Assembly (NCBI RefSeq): GCF_002723915.1
Contig: NZ_BEWL01000006.1
Location: forward strand, 112,705-176,704
Direction: 5' to 3'
DNA length: 64,000 bases
DNA from: Gluconobacter albidus
GTDB taxonomy: Bacteria; Pseudomonadota; Alphaproteobacteria; Acetobacterales; Acetobacteraceae
The notes below the pieces were generated by a model that was given only the letters and a program-made list of their open reading frames with translations, was not told the origin of the DNA and ran no database searches. Below are positions 30,552 to 37,807 of this stretch, piece after piece. The stretch's first letter is position 1. Every line of letters begins with the position of its first letter. A program made the translations under genes and the position numbers.

Positions 30552-31784
30552 ATGCTGACAGACTCGCAGGTCCGTGCGGCCAAGCCAAAAGACAAAGCCT
30601 TCAAGCTCACGGACGGCGGGGGCCTGTATCTCCAGGTGACGCCCTCGGGAGGAAAACACTGGCGTTGGCGCTATGAGATTGAGGGCAAGGAAAAGACCTA
30701 CACGATCGGATCATACCCGGACGTTCGGCTGCCTGATGCCCGGTCGGAGCGGGATGAGGCACGCAAGGTCCTGCAGGCCGGTCGGGACCCGGCAAAAGAG
30801 AAGAAATTGCTCAGGGCGATTGGCAAGGTCGATCCCGCCCAGACCTTCATTGCGACCGCCCGGGACTGGTTCGCTCAGAGGAAGGATCTCTGGACCGATC
30901 GACATGCTGCGGATGTGTGGCGCAGCTTGGAGCGCGATGTGCTGCCTTTTGTGGGTCACATGCCGGTCAATGACCTGACGCCCCCGATCGTGCTTGCTGT
31001 CCTGCGAGAGATCGAAACGCGCGGGGCGGTAGAGTCTGCTCATCGCACCCGCCAGCGTATGTCAGACATTTTCGTCCATGCCATTGCCTGCGGCTATGGA
31101 GCAGCAGACCCGGCTGCCATTGTGGCCCCTGCCCTGCGTCCCGTGGTTCGCGGCAGGCAGCCGGCCATCACGGATCTGGATGAGGCCCGCGCCATGATCC
31201 GCAAGACCGAAGGCGAAGACGCGCACCCGGTCACGCTCCTCGCGTTGCGGCTGCTGTACCTGACCGCCGTCAGGCCGGGTGAACTGCGCTATGCGATGTG
31301 GGACGAGTTCGAGGACCTGGACGGCCCCGAGCCGCTGTGGCGTATCCCGGCAATTCGAATGAAGAAGAAACGGGAGCATCTGGTACCGCTCTCACGCCAG
31401 GCGGTTGAACTGCTCGAAGCGTTGCGCCCTCTGTCCGGGCGCTGGCCGCATCTATTTCCGAATGCTCGCCGCCCGAAGCAAGTCATGAGTGAGAACGCGA
31501 TCGGATATCTGCTGAACCGGGCTGGATACCATCAACGTCACGTTCCGCATGGGTTCCGGGCTACCTTCTCAAGCTCGATGAATGAACGGTTCCCGGAAGA
31601 CCGGCAGGCCATTGACCTGATGCTTGCCCATGTCATGAAAGACAAAGTGGAGGGCGCATACAACCGCGCCCTGTTCCTTTCGCGCCGCCGTGAGTTGGCG
31701 CAGATCTGGGCCGACCTTATTTTGGAGAAGCAGGCCAGCCTCAAAGAATTGGTGAGCACGAGCCGCAAGGCCCGCTCCTTATAG
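30552..31784 (+). CDS. int: Prophage tyrosine integrase (DUF4102 type)
   Basis: Site-specific recombinase of 410 residues. An N-terminal DUF4102 arm-binding domain (LTDGGGLYLQVTPSGGKHWR) is followed by a core-binding domain. The catalytic domain has Arg in LTAVRPGELRYA, the HxxR in VPHGFRATFSS, and the Tyr nucleophile in EGAYNRALFL. It lies directly after tRNA-Ser and converges with the AlpA-like gene, overlapping its stop by six bases. This convergence may let the leftward operon silence int expression. Confidence 0.95.
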   Translation: MLTDSQVRAAKPKDKAFKLTDGGGLYLQVTPSGGKHWRWRYEIEGKEKTYTIGSYPDVRLPDARSERDEARKVLQAGRDPAKEKKLLRAIGKVDPAQTFIATARDWFAQRKDLWTDRHAADVWRSLERDVLPFVGHMPVNDLTPPIVLAVLREIETRGAVESAHRTRQRMSDIFVHAIACGYGAADPAAIVAPALRPVVRGRQPAITDLDEARAMIRKTEGEDAHPVTLLALRLLYLTAVRPGELRYAMWDEFEDLDGPEPLWRIPAIRMKKKREHLVPLSRQAVELLEALRPLSGRWPHLFPNARRPKQVMSENAIGYLLNRAGYHQRHVPHGFRATFSSSMNERFPEDRQAIDLMLAHVMKDKVEGAYNRALFLSRRRELAQIWADLILEKQASLKELVSTSRKARSL

Positions 31785-31991
31785 GGCTCCCTCGTGCTGT
31801 TTGCGCCACGCATCCGTTCCGATGCGGATCAGTTCCTCAATATCGTGCTGATCCCACCGGACCGAGCCGGCTGACAAACGGTGCGGCTTCGGAAATTGGC
31901 CTGCGCTCATGTGCCGGTAGATCGTCGCCCGGCTCCAGCCGAGGCGTGACTGCACTTCCTTTACGGTCAAAAGCTGCGACGCCTCACTCAT
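31779..31991 (-). CDS. AlpA/MerR-like helix-turn-helix regulator (excisionase candidate)
   Basis: A 70-residue protein with a winged helix: LLTVKEVQSRLGWSRATIYR then RLSAGSVRWDQHDIEELI, the AlpA/Xis pattern. It is the last gene of the leftward prophage operon and faces int, the usual site of an excisionase. Confidence 0.85.
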   Translation of the reverse strand: MSEASQLLTVKEVQSRLGWSRATIYRHMSAGQFPKPHRLSAGSVRWDQHDIEELIRIGTDAWRKQHEGAL

Positions 31992-32296
31992 CCCCGTTCC
32001 TCCGCGTCCATGGCGGCGTCCGGAAGGGGCTTCCAGTGCGTTGGTAGGACCGACTGTTCGCCGTATTCGTTAGACTTCCAGCACCATCCATCTGTCCAGC
32101 AATCGGGCGGCTCTTGCTCTGATGCGAAAGCCCATGTCCCACATTCATTGCCGTCCACATGTTCTATGGAACAATCCCATCGAATTACATTGTCTTCTCC
32201 ATGTCCCGGTATTCGTGCCTGAAAAGAAGACCCATCTTGCGGTGCCGTATCCATCGACATCCAATCCAGCCGCTCCGTATCCGTCCACCCGCTCAT
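31988..32296 (-). CDS. Phage protein of unknown function, DUF551-like end
   Basis: A 102-residue protein with MDTAPQDGSSFQARIPG in the first third and PTHWKPLPDA near the end. The second pattern resembles the DUF551 phage domain, where a THW-x-PLP motif closes the protein. Trp-rich. Overlaps both neighbours by four bases. Confidence 0.7.
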   Translation of the reverse strand: MSGWTDTERLDWMSMDTAPQDGSSFQARIPGHGEDNVIRWDCSIEHVDGNECGTWAFASEQEPPDCWTDGWCWKSNEYGEQSVLPTHWKPLPDAAMDAEERG

Positions 32297-32481
32297 GCCG
32301 GATCTCCTGCGGGTTTCAACAAAGCTGCCTGATACGAAATCGCAAATGCGACATCCATGGCCTGTTCATCGGAAAGGCGGATAGAGAAAGACTTCCCCTC
32401 AATATCCACGAAACCGGGCATCTTCTTACGAATAGAAATAGTCCCGGTGTGGTACCCGTCCGGCGTTGTTTCCTCGACCAT
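32293..32481 (-). CDS. Small phage protein, unknown
   Basis: A 62-residue protein starting at the ATG at 32481, which overlaps the previous stop by one base (TGATG); GTG 32484 is the alternative. No domain recognised. It has a KKMPGFVDIEGKSFSIRLSD strand-like segment and a hydrophobic helix near the end. Confidence 0.6.
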   Translation of the reverse strand: MVEETTPDGYHTGTISIRKKMPGFVDIEGKSFSIRLSDEQAMDVAFAISYQAALLKPAGDPA

Positions 32482-33158
32482 CACTCCCCTCCCTCGTGTG
32501 TGAGGGCGGCGCGGGCGCGCTTCTGGATTTCCTCAACACCTTCACGATGCCAAGCCATATCCGCATCACCCTTAACCGGGCCATCAAGGGTGTCTTCGCA
32601 GTATTGCGAAATCCCAGACATGGCATCTTCCAACTCCTTCACCCTCGCCTCCAGCGCGGCGACGTTGGCGGGGTGGGTGTAGAGGGCATCGAAGTGTTCA
32701 ATTAACCCCGGTCCCGTTGGTAAATCAGCGTCGAAGCGCCACAATTTACAGGCGGCCGTATCGGCCTTCCAAGTCCAGCGCCACGCAACCGGTTCTTGCC
32801 TCTCCGCATCCTTTCGGTCCCGCCAAACGGCATACTCGGTAACAACCTCAAGCACCGTGGAAAGGAAGAACTCGTTCTGGTCCTTCTGCCATTGCACCAC
32901 GTCTTCCCGTTCCGGCATACGGTCAGAGGCGTCCTTCTGGTCCCGGCAAAACATCTGTGCCCGTGACAGTTCCGCATCCACCCGCCGCGCTTCTTCCGCG
33001 CCTCGGGCTTCGGCTTCCTCAATGTGGGCCCAAGCCCTTTGGCAGATTTCTTCTTGATAGGATTGGTTAAGCAGATGGAAAATCCTTTCCGGACCAATAG
33101 CCTTAGCCAAGGCTATCACCTGCTCATCCCGCGTCCGCACGTTCTGTTCCTGCGTCAT
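32481..33158 (-). CDS. Phage protein with coiled-coil, unknown
   Basis: A 225-residue protein. The central part is acidic and helical; a QEPVAWRWTWKADTAACKLW strand and ALYTHP segment follow (a common phage signature of unknown meaning). The C-terminal 60 residues form a coiled coil (VAALEARVKELEDAM). Possibly tetherin-like or structural; no function assigned. Confidence 0.65.
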   Translation of the reverse strand: MTQEQNVRTRDEQVIALAKAIGPERIFHLLNQSYQEEICQRAWAHIEEAEARGAEEARRVDAELSRAQMFCRDQKDASDRMPEREDVVQWQKDQNEFFLSTVLEVVTEYAVWRDRKDAERQEPVAWRWTWKADTAACKLWRFDADLPTGPGLIEHFDALYTHPANVAALEARVKELEDAMSGISQYCEDTLDGPVKGDADMAWHREGVEEIQKRARAALTHEGGE

Positions 33159-33319
33159 TCTGCTGCACTCCGGCTGGCTGCCACGTCACGGATCTGCCGT
33201 CCGGTGCCTGACCAGCGGAATTCGTAGTCCGGTGCGGATAGCCCGGCATGGTGGGACTGGACTTCGTGCCAGCGGCCATCGTTCAGGCCGAGGTGATTGG
33301 TCGGGTCTTTCTGGGTCAT
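33155..33319 (-). CDS. Small phage protein, unknown
   Basis: A 54-residue protein. The ATG at 33319 overlaps the stop of the 32-residue gene before it by one base. Contains LNDGRWHEVQSHH and EFRWSGTGRQIRD; no family known. A longer TTG-started version (33343) is less likely. Confidence 0.5.
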   Translation of the reverse strand: MTQKDPTNHLGLNDGRWHEVQSHHAGLSAPDYEFRWSGTGRQIRDVAASRSAAE

Positions 33320-33417
33320 CACCACGTAATCCTCTGTGCCCAATCGTCGAAATTTTCGTCATGGCCCGCGTCTGGCTCTGTGAAGAACCGGCGGATTTTC
33401 TTGAGAAGCCGGATCAT
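33319..33417 (-). CDS. Micro-gene, 32 residues
   Basis: ATG at 33417 to TGA at 33319. The product begins MIRLLKKIRRFFTEP, a basic amphipathic helix, and ends with an acidic DENFDDWAQ segment. It starts 1 base after the stop of the 29-residue gene and overlaps the next start. Position in the chain and spacing support it; there is no domain. Confidence 0.45.
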   Translation of the reverse strand: MIRLLKKIRRFFTEPDAGHDENFDDWAQRITW

Positions 33418-33418
33418 C

Positions 33419-33508
33419 TCAAACACTCCCCGGCCGCGAACCGGCCGCAAGGTGGAGCAGGATCACGAGGGCCAGCGCCTCGATCAGGGTGGGAATTTGG
33501 GCGGTCAT
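33419..33508 (-). CDS. Micro-gene, 29-residue single-pass membrane peptide
   Basis: ATG at 33508 overlaps the stop of the upstream gene (ATGA). The peptide is one hydrophobic helix (LIEALALVILLHLAAG) with a polar C-terminal tail, typical of small phage membrane proteins. No family known. Confidence 0.5.
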   Translation of the reverse strand: MTAQIPTLIEALALVILLHLAAGSRPGSV

Positions 33509-33780
33509 GCTGCGACCTCTTCGGACGTCTGCTCTTTGGGTGTCAGAGCGGCGACACGGCCGTCAGCAGCAATCGCCTCAGCAATTTCCATGGGCGTGCC
33601 GTGGACCAACATGCGGCCGGATGGGCTGATGTATTCGGCCACATGAAGCCACGATCCAATCCCACGCATGTCCCCGCTGCCCATAACTGGAAATGCAGGC
33701 CCTACTTCAATGACGGGCAGCAGAATTGCCTCAGCGGATCCATTTTTATGAACAGGGTAAATCAGAATAAAATCAGCCAT
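33505..33780 (-). CDS. Small phage protein, unknown
   Basis: A 91-residue protein from the ATG at 33780, with GGAG upstream; a GTG 12 bases earlier is less likely. It has strand-like segments FILIYPVHKNGSAEAILL and SWLHVAEYISPSGRMLV and a helical end. No domain recognised. Confidence 0.55.
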   Translation of the reverse strand: MADFILIYPVHKNGSAEAILLPVIEVGPAFPVMGSGDMRGIGSWLHVAEYISPSGRMLVHGTPMEIAEAIAADGRVAALTPKEQTSEEVAA

Positions 33781-33953
33781 TACGCGCTCCACTTCTCAGC
33801 ATTCAGCAGGCCGCTCTCACGGCGGATTTCGTTGTCGTCATGGCGGAGGTCGGAAAGGCACGGCAGGGCCGCTGCACGCTCGATCCGCTCCATGAGGAGT
33901 GAGCGCGCAATCACGTCGCTCAGGTCTTCGTTGATCTCGCGGGGGTGGGTCAT
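33780..33953 (-). CDS. Small phage protein, 57 residues
   Basis: ATG at 33953 overlaps the stop of the ATPase gene (ATGA) and the TAA overlaps the next ATG (TAATG). The product starts MTHPREINEDLSDVIA and is mostly helical, with an Arg/Glu-rich middle. No family recognised; position in the chain is the main support. Confidence 0.55.
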   Translation of the reverse strand: MTHPREINEDLSDVIARSLLMERIERAAALPCLSDLRHDDNEIRRESGLLNAEKWSA

Positions 33954-34987
33954 GCCGCCTCTCCCTCGTCCGCGACCTCTTGGTTGAAAATTGCCAAGGC
34001 TTCGTTCACGGCGTCGGTGACACGATCTGCAAGATCTGGACGATTTTCTGCGAGATGCTTTCGAAATCGAACTGTCTTCGGTGAACCTGTGATGGTCTGC
34101 AAACGCTCCTCATTGTGGGCGTCTTGGATGTAACCAATCAGCCCTGCTGCATCCTCCGCGTCTTGATCAACGGGCGGTCGATCCTCTCCGGTGTCGGCCC
34201 AGCACCGCAGACGTTCGCCCTTCTCGATGGTGATCTGTTCGCCGTGCGGAAAAATCTGTTGGAGATCGTGGTTCAGCTTGCGTTGCAGATCATAACGCGG
34301 CTGGCCCGGTGTCTCCGGGTGCATCGTCATGGATCCGGAAAGCTCGAACATGAATGACTTCTCGCAGATCGGCATAAAGCCAAGCTGGCGGATCTCATTA
34401 CGCTCTTTGCCTGTCTGCTCGTTGCGAACCTTCTCGAACTTGATTTTCTCCTGAGCGCGGAGGCAGAAAATCAGATGCGTGCGCGTCTGGATCAGCTTGG
34501 CCATCATACGCTTGTGCAACTGCTTGGGCTTTTTCCAGCTTGGCGCGGTCATCGCATCGACCTTCCAGGCCTGAACAATGCCATTCCGATCCGTCGCCGC
34601 AGCGATGGCGGCTTGTTCAGCCATATCGGAACAGCCGCCCTCCCCGTCCCATTCATGCGACATGCTGTCGATGACGATCACTGTCGCGCCCGCATCCTCA
34701 GCAGCCTTGATTGCTTCGACGTACCGCGACGGCGTGAAAGGAGCCGGGAAATCCAAATGCAGGAATTCAAATGTGCCCTTGGCCGGGTTCGCTTTATCTC
34801 CGGGCTTGGGTGCATAGTGCAGCGCACGGCCGGCCTCAGTATCAATGACGGCAATCTTCCCGTCTTTGCCCTTGATCCCCTCCGCAAGCGTCAGCGCTGA
34901 GAAGGTCTTGCCAGAGCCCGATGCGCCAGCGATCCCGAACAGGAGGCCAATCTTGCTGCGAACAGCGGGGCGAATAGTGAAAGTCAT
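33950..34987 (-). CDS. Phage RecA/Sak4-type ATPase
   Basis: A 345-residue P-loop protein. Walker A is GIAGASGSGKTFSAL (about residues 18-32), Walker B is TVIVIDSMSHEWDG. A strand with THLIFCLRAQEK follows, as in phage nucleotide-binding/AAA_24 proteins and the Sak4 single-strand-annealing-associated RecA-like family. It is coupled by overlap to a PD-(D/E)XK nuclease, the usual companion in phage recombination modules. Recombinase role is inferred from context. Confidence 0.8.
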   Translation of the reverse strand: MTFTIRPAVRSKIGLLFGIAGASGSGKTFSALTLAEGIKGKDGKIAVIDTEAGRALHYAPKPGDKANPAKGTFEFLHLDFPAPFTPSRYVEAIKAAEDAGATVIVIDSMSHEWDGEGGCSDMAEQAAIAAATDRNGIVQAWKVDAMTAPSWKKPKQLHKRMMAKLIQTRTHLIFCLRAQEKIKFEKVRNEQTGKERNEIRQLGFMPICEKSFMFELSGSMTMHPETPGQPRYDLQRKLNHDLQQIFPHGEQITIEKGERLRCWADTGEDRPPVDQDAEDAAGLIGYIQDAHNEERLQTITGSPKTVRFRKHLAENRPDLADRVTDAVNEALAIFNQEVADEGEAA

Positions 34988-35871
34988 TGTGCGTACTCCA
35001 GGGCATCATCGCGCATGGCCTGTTCTTCAGCCTCGCGAAGCAGCCAGTTCGGGGCTTCGATGTGTGCGGTGTGCGGATAGCCGGGCCATTCATTGCGCTT
35101 GAGGCAATTGCTCCACATGCCTTGAGCGCGAGACACGTCGTCTTCGGCCAAACTGCGCAGCGTTGGCGCTGGCGTCAGAACGGAGACAGCAAACGGCGCT
35201 TTCATTTCTGCAACGATGAAGCGCATCGGCTGAGGCTCAACGCCGCGAAGGATCTTTGCTCCTTGGGCATAGAACCGATCCTGTGTGCGATACGCTTTGA
35301 CCATGCGCCGATCCCATTCGGTCGGGTTCGCACTCATGCCGGTGCTCTTCACGTCGAAGATTGGAGCCTTCGGGTCATCTGGGAGCCGATCGACCATTCC
35401 CCGGCACCAGATGTCGCCCTTCTTCCAAATCATCACGGCTTCCGAGCGACCTGGCGCAAAGAACTCAGCGCAATCCTCGCGTTGCTTCATCTGCTCAAGA
35501 ACTGCGCCGGCACACTCGTAAACGCGATCATGAGCTTCCGTGAGAAGCGGTACGAAGCCGCTTTCTCTCGCGGCGTCCCGAGCCTCTTTCGCCGCAGCCG
35601 AACGATAGGCGTCCGCCTTCACTTCGACGATTGCGGCCCCCTTGCCGAGAAGTAGCTTGTGCAGAGCCGTCCCGAAGTCCATCGCTGCCGTGACCTCAAA
35701 CGGTTCACGTTTGAGATTGAGGCGCGGATGCGCGTAGCGGGCGTGCATCGGGCTCTGATCCAGCAGGACGCGAGCGATCGAGTTTGAAAGGCTCGGCTCC
35801 AAGCATGGGTCTGAGTGATAAACAGCCTCTGGCATATCGTAGATGCCGGGCTTCTCTATGCGGGCGCTCAC
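34984..35871 (-). CDS. PD-(D/E)XK phage exonuclease (RecE/DUF3799-like)
   Basis: A 295-residue nuclease. It begins with IYDMPEAVYHSDPC and SLSNSIARVLLDQSP, typical of DUF3799/RecE-like exonucleases. The active site is GMVDRLPDD..APIFDVKSTG (Asp then Asp-x-Lys), preceded by a Glu in APGRSEAVMIW. Probably resects DNA ends for annealing by the neighbouring ATPase. Confidence 0.85.
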   Translation of the reverse strand: MSARIEKPGIYDMPEAVYHSDPCLEPSLSNSIARVLLDQSPMHARYAHPRLNLKREPFEVTAAMDFGTALHKLLLGKGAAIVEVKADAYRSAAAKEARDAARESGFVPLLTEAHDRVYECAGAVLEQMKQREDCAEFFAPGRSEAVMIWKKGDIWCRGMVDRLPDDPKAPIFDVKSTGMSANPTEWDRRMVKAYRTQDRFYAQGAKILRGVEPQPMRFIVAEMKAPFAVSVLTPAPTLRSLAEDDVSRAQGMWSNCLKRNEWPGYPHTAHIEAPNWLLREAEEQAMRDDALEYAQ

Positions 35872-36635
35872 AGCGGCACTCCTGTCGCATCAAACTCAGT
35901 AGGTTCGGGCGTCCTTGGATCCTCAAGGCAATCGTCTGACGGGACCCCGTCAATAATGTGAAGCGGGTCAACTTGGCGGAGGAGAGAGGCTAAAATCGTA
36001 GCCTTATCCTCCTCGGTGCCCTGCCAAAACGGCGCATCTTCCCTGACACCACCAATCAGGCGCGAAATAACCTTGGCTAGATTTTCGGGCGAAATATCAT
36101 AGCCGCGCTTTAGAAATTTCTGGACGCGCAGAAGGCTTCCGCCCGCATCTTCGTGGCGATTTGGGAAGGTATATCGAAGCCTCTTTGCCGCTAGATCCTG
36201 ATAAAAATCAGAAGAGACAAGAGATTTCCATATCGCGCCATCATACCAAATGACGGCTTGCGCAACCGTGAAATCAAAGCTCTCTATGATCTCTTCTGGA
36301 GCGTTGAAGGTCCATCTGTGGATGAACTGAACTGGGGTCTTGCCAACCTCGGAGAGAGTAATAGCATTCTTGGTGCGCCACGGTTCGCGTCCTCCCCGGC
36401 TTCCTGAGAGATATTGTGCCCACTTTTCAGCTGTTGTGCGGTTAGGCGACAAAATATCAATATCTGAAATCGGCTCCCCGGCAACGCAGGCACGAAGGTA
36501 TCCGCCAGCCAAGAATAACTTCCCATCCTTGATGACATTTAGGACATCCTTGGGAAGACACATAAGCGCGCGCCGCAAGTCGTATGAATTAAGACGACCG
36601 TAACGCGCTGCTGTAGTAATTTCTTTATCGCTCAT
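35868..36635 (-). CDS. Nucleotidyltransferase-fold phage protein
   Basis: A 255-residue protein. Residues 41-63 carry a polymerase-beta-type signature: LFLAGGYLRACV (GG then Arg) followed by EPISDIDILSP with Asp58 and Asp60, the metal-ligand pair of the poly(A) polymerase/CCA-enzyme head. Residues 150-185 (AAKRLRYTFPNRHEDAGGSL) follow as expected for the neck. No domain beyond this is recognised. The substrate is unknown; the gene sits beside the exonuclease. Could be RNA end modification or a toxin-type enzyme. Confidence 0.6.
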   Translation of the reverse strand: MSDKEITTAARYGRLNSYDLRRALMCLPKDVLNVIKDGKLFLAGGYLRACVAGEPISDIDILSPNRTTAEKWAQYLSGSRGGREPWRTKNAITLSEVGKTPVQFIHRWTFNAPEEIIESFDFTVAQAVIWYDGAIWKSLVSSDFYQDLAAKRLRYTFPNRHEDAGGSLLRVQKFLKRGYDISPENLAKVISRLIGGVREDAPFWQGTEEDKATILASLLRQVDPLHIIDGVPSDDCLEDPRTPEPTEFDATGVPL

Positions 36636-36922
36636 GCTACCCCCCGCGTTTCCATCATGATGAAGGCCAGACCGGCCTGCACCGCGCCGAGCGTCCGCAT
36701 GATCTGCTTCACGTCGGGGCGCTCGTAGATCTCGTTCAGCCGGGTCAGTGCAGACGTCTTCACGTCCCGAGCTACGCGCCGGTCATTCTCCATCGGTGCG
36801 ATGATCGCCTGATTGCTGTGGTAGGTGATCAGGCTCTCAAGGTTCATGATCTCTCGCCGCACCGCAGGCAGAAAGAACTCCAGTTCGCCAGACGCACTTC
36901 GGGCGTTTGCTGTTTCACGCAT
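36632..36922 (-). CDS. Phage protein, unknown, helical
   Basis: A 96-residue, predicted all-helical cytosolic protein (LEFFLPAVRREIMNLESLI and TRLNEIYERPDVKQIMRTL). Overlaps the next gene by four bases. No family recognised. Confidence 0.6.
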   Translation of the reverse strand: MRETANARSASGELEFFLPAVRREIMNLESLITYHSNQAIIAPMENDRRVARDVKTSALTRLNEIYERPDVKQIMRTLGAVQAGLAFIMMETRGVA

Positions 36923-36951
36923 TTCAGAAATTCCTGTCGTTTACTTGCCGG

Positions 36952-37143
36952 TCAGGCAGCGATGGGTAGGTTGATCTGATGCAGAGGATATTTCAGCGTT
37001 CGCGCTACTTCCCCGCATTGAAATGAAAGTCGCCTCAGTTCTTCTGCCGCCCCCGGATCGTCACTGATCCGATATGCGATTTCCTGAACCTTCAGCAGTA
37101 GGGCCGCAGCCGTGGACAGATCATGGGCGGTGATATGAGGCAT
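36952..37143 (-). CDS. Small phage protein, unknown
   Basis: A 63-residue protein from the ATG at 37143, which overlaps the upstream stop (TGATG). Helical, with STAAALLLKVQEIAYRISD; no domain. A GTG at 37146 is an alternative start. Confidence 0.55.
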   Translation of the reverse strand: MPHITAHDLSTAAALLLKVQEIAYRISDDPGAAEELRRLSFQCGEVARTLKYPLHQINLPIAA

Positions 37144-37463
37144 CACATCACTGCCTCATATTTTGCGACCCAATCTTTGCACCACTCCAGGGCCCGCGCA
37201 TCGCTGTTGCTATGACGTGCAATCTGGCCTCGGCGGAGTTGGCCGTCTGCCATCTTCTCGTAAATTCCGAGGCCCGTCTGTTCTTCGAACACTGCAAAGT
37301 GGGGTGTGTCGTGGAGCTCGCGGACCGTGCCGAATGGGCCAGGATACAACGCGATCCACTTCTCGAAATTGATGGTCCGGACAAGTGGAAATCCGAAGTC
37401 GCTCAACAGAGGCTCAGCGTTGTCGCGTGCGCTCTGTGAGAAATTGTCAGGCAGGTTCGCCAT
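37143..37463 (-). CDS. First gene of the leftward prophage operon, unknown
   Basis: A 106-residue protein from the ATG at 37463, which has a GGGAG ribosome site; an open frame to 37523 would run into the operators. It has a FEKWIALYPGPFGTVREL core and a KMADGQLRRGQIARH end. No domain is recognised. First gene after the left operator, so expressed early on induction; in other phages this slot often holds anti-host or anti-restriction proteins. Confidence 0.6.
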   Translation of the reverse strand: MANLPDNFSQSARDNAEPLLSDFGFPLVRTINFEKWIALYPGPFGTVRELHDTPHFAVFEEQTGLGIYEKMADGQLRRGQIARHSNSDARALEWCKDWVAKYEAVM

Positions 37464-37506
37464 TGTGGTTCTCCCTCGCCGCTTTGTGCGGTGTAGGGAG
37501 AATATA

Positions 37507-37522
37507 TGCGCACTATTGCGCA
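37507..37522. promoter_or_regulatory. Repressor operator OL-a
   Basis: TGCGCACTATTGCGCA, a 16-base dyad of two TGCGCA half-sites around four bases, just upstream of the leftward operon. Same motif as in the repressor/Cro intergenic region. Confidence 0.75.
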
Positions 37523-37529
37523 TTCTTCA

Positions 37530-37545
37530 AGCGCAAAAATGCGCA
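37530..37545. promoter_or_regulatory. Repressor operator OL-b
   Basis: AGCGCAAAAATGCGCA, one base off the TGCGCA-N4-TGCGCA consensus. Start-to-start distance to OL-a is 23 bases, the same as between two of the right-hand sites, which places both on the same DNA face. Confidence 0.7.
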
Positions 37546-37587
37546 CAATTAATAAAAAAGCCCTGCTCTCACCGGATCTCTGTCAGT

Positions 37588-37710
37588 TCAGCGGTTCAGG
37601 GGCTCTTGTATGGGCTCTGGCTCGTCACTCAGGGGTGGAAGCGGAGGAGGCTGAACAGGTGGCGGTGGATAAGGCGTAGGCAGTCCGCAGGTGGCATAAG
37701 TATGAAGCAT
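37588..37710 (-). CDS. Proline-rich micro-gene
   Basis: A 40-residue product: MLHTYATCGLPTPYPPPPV then PPPLPPL and an acidic tail. GGAG lies six bases before the ATG at 37710. Lies between the RhuM terminator and the left operators. Composition and ribosome site support it; function unknown. Confidence 0.4.
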   Translation of the reverse strand: MLHTYATCGLPTPYPPPPVQPPPLPPLSDEPEPIQEPLNR

Positions 37711-37773
37711 GATCATCTCCGTTGACGGGTGACGATTATTCAATGCCTGTCTGACGTAGGGGGTTCGGTCTGG

Positions 37774-37801
37774 GCAAAAAGAAACCCGGCCGGAGCCGGG
37801 T
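37774..37801 (-). terminator. Terminator after the RhuM-like gene
   Basis: On the minus strand ACCCGGC/GCCGGGT form a 7-bp stem with a TCCG loop followed by TTCTTTTT, beginning just after the stop at 37808. Confidence 0.85.
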
Positions 37802-37807
37802 GGATTA

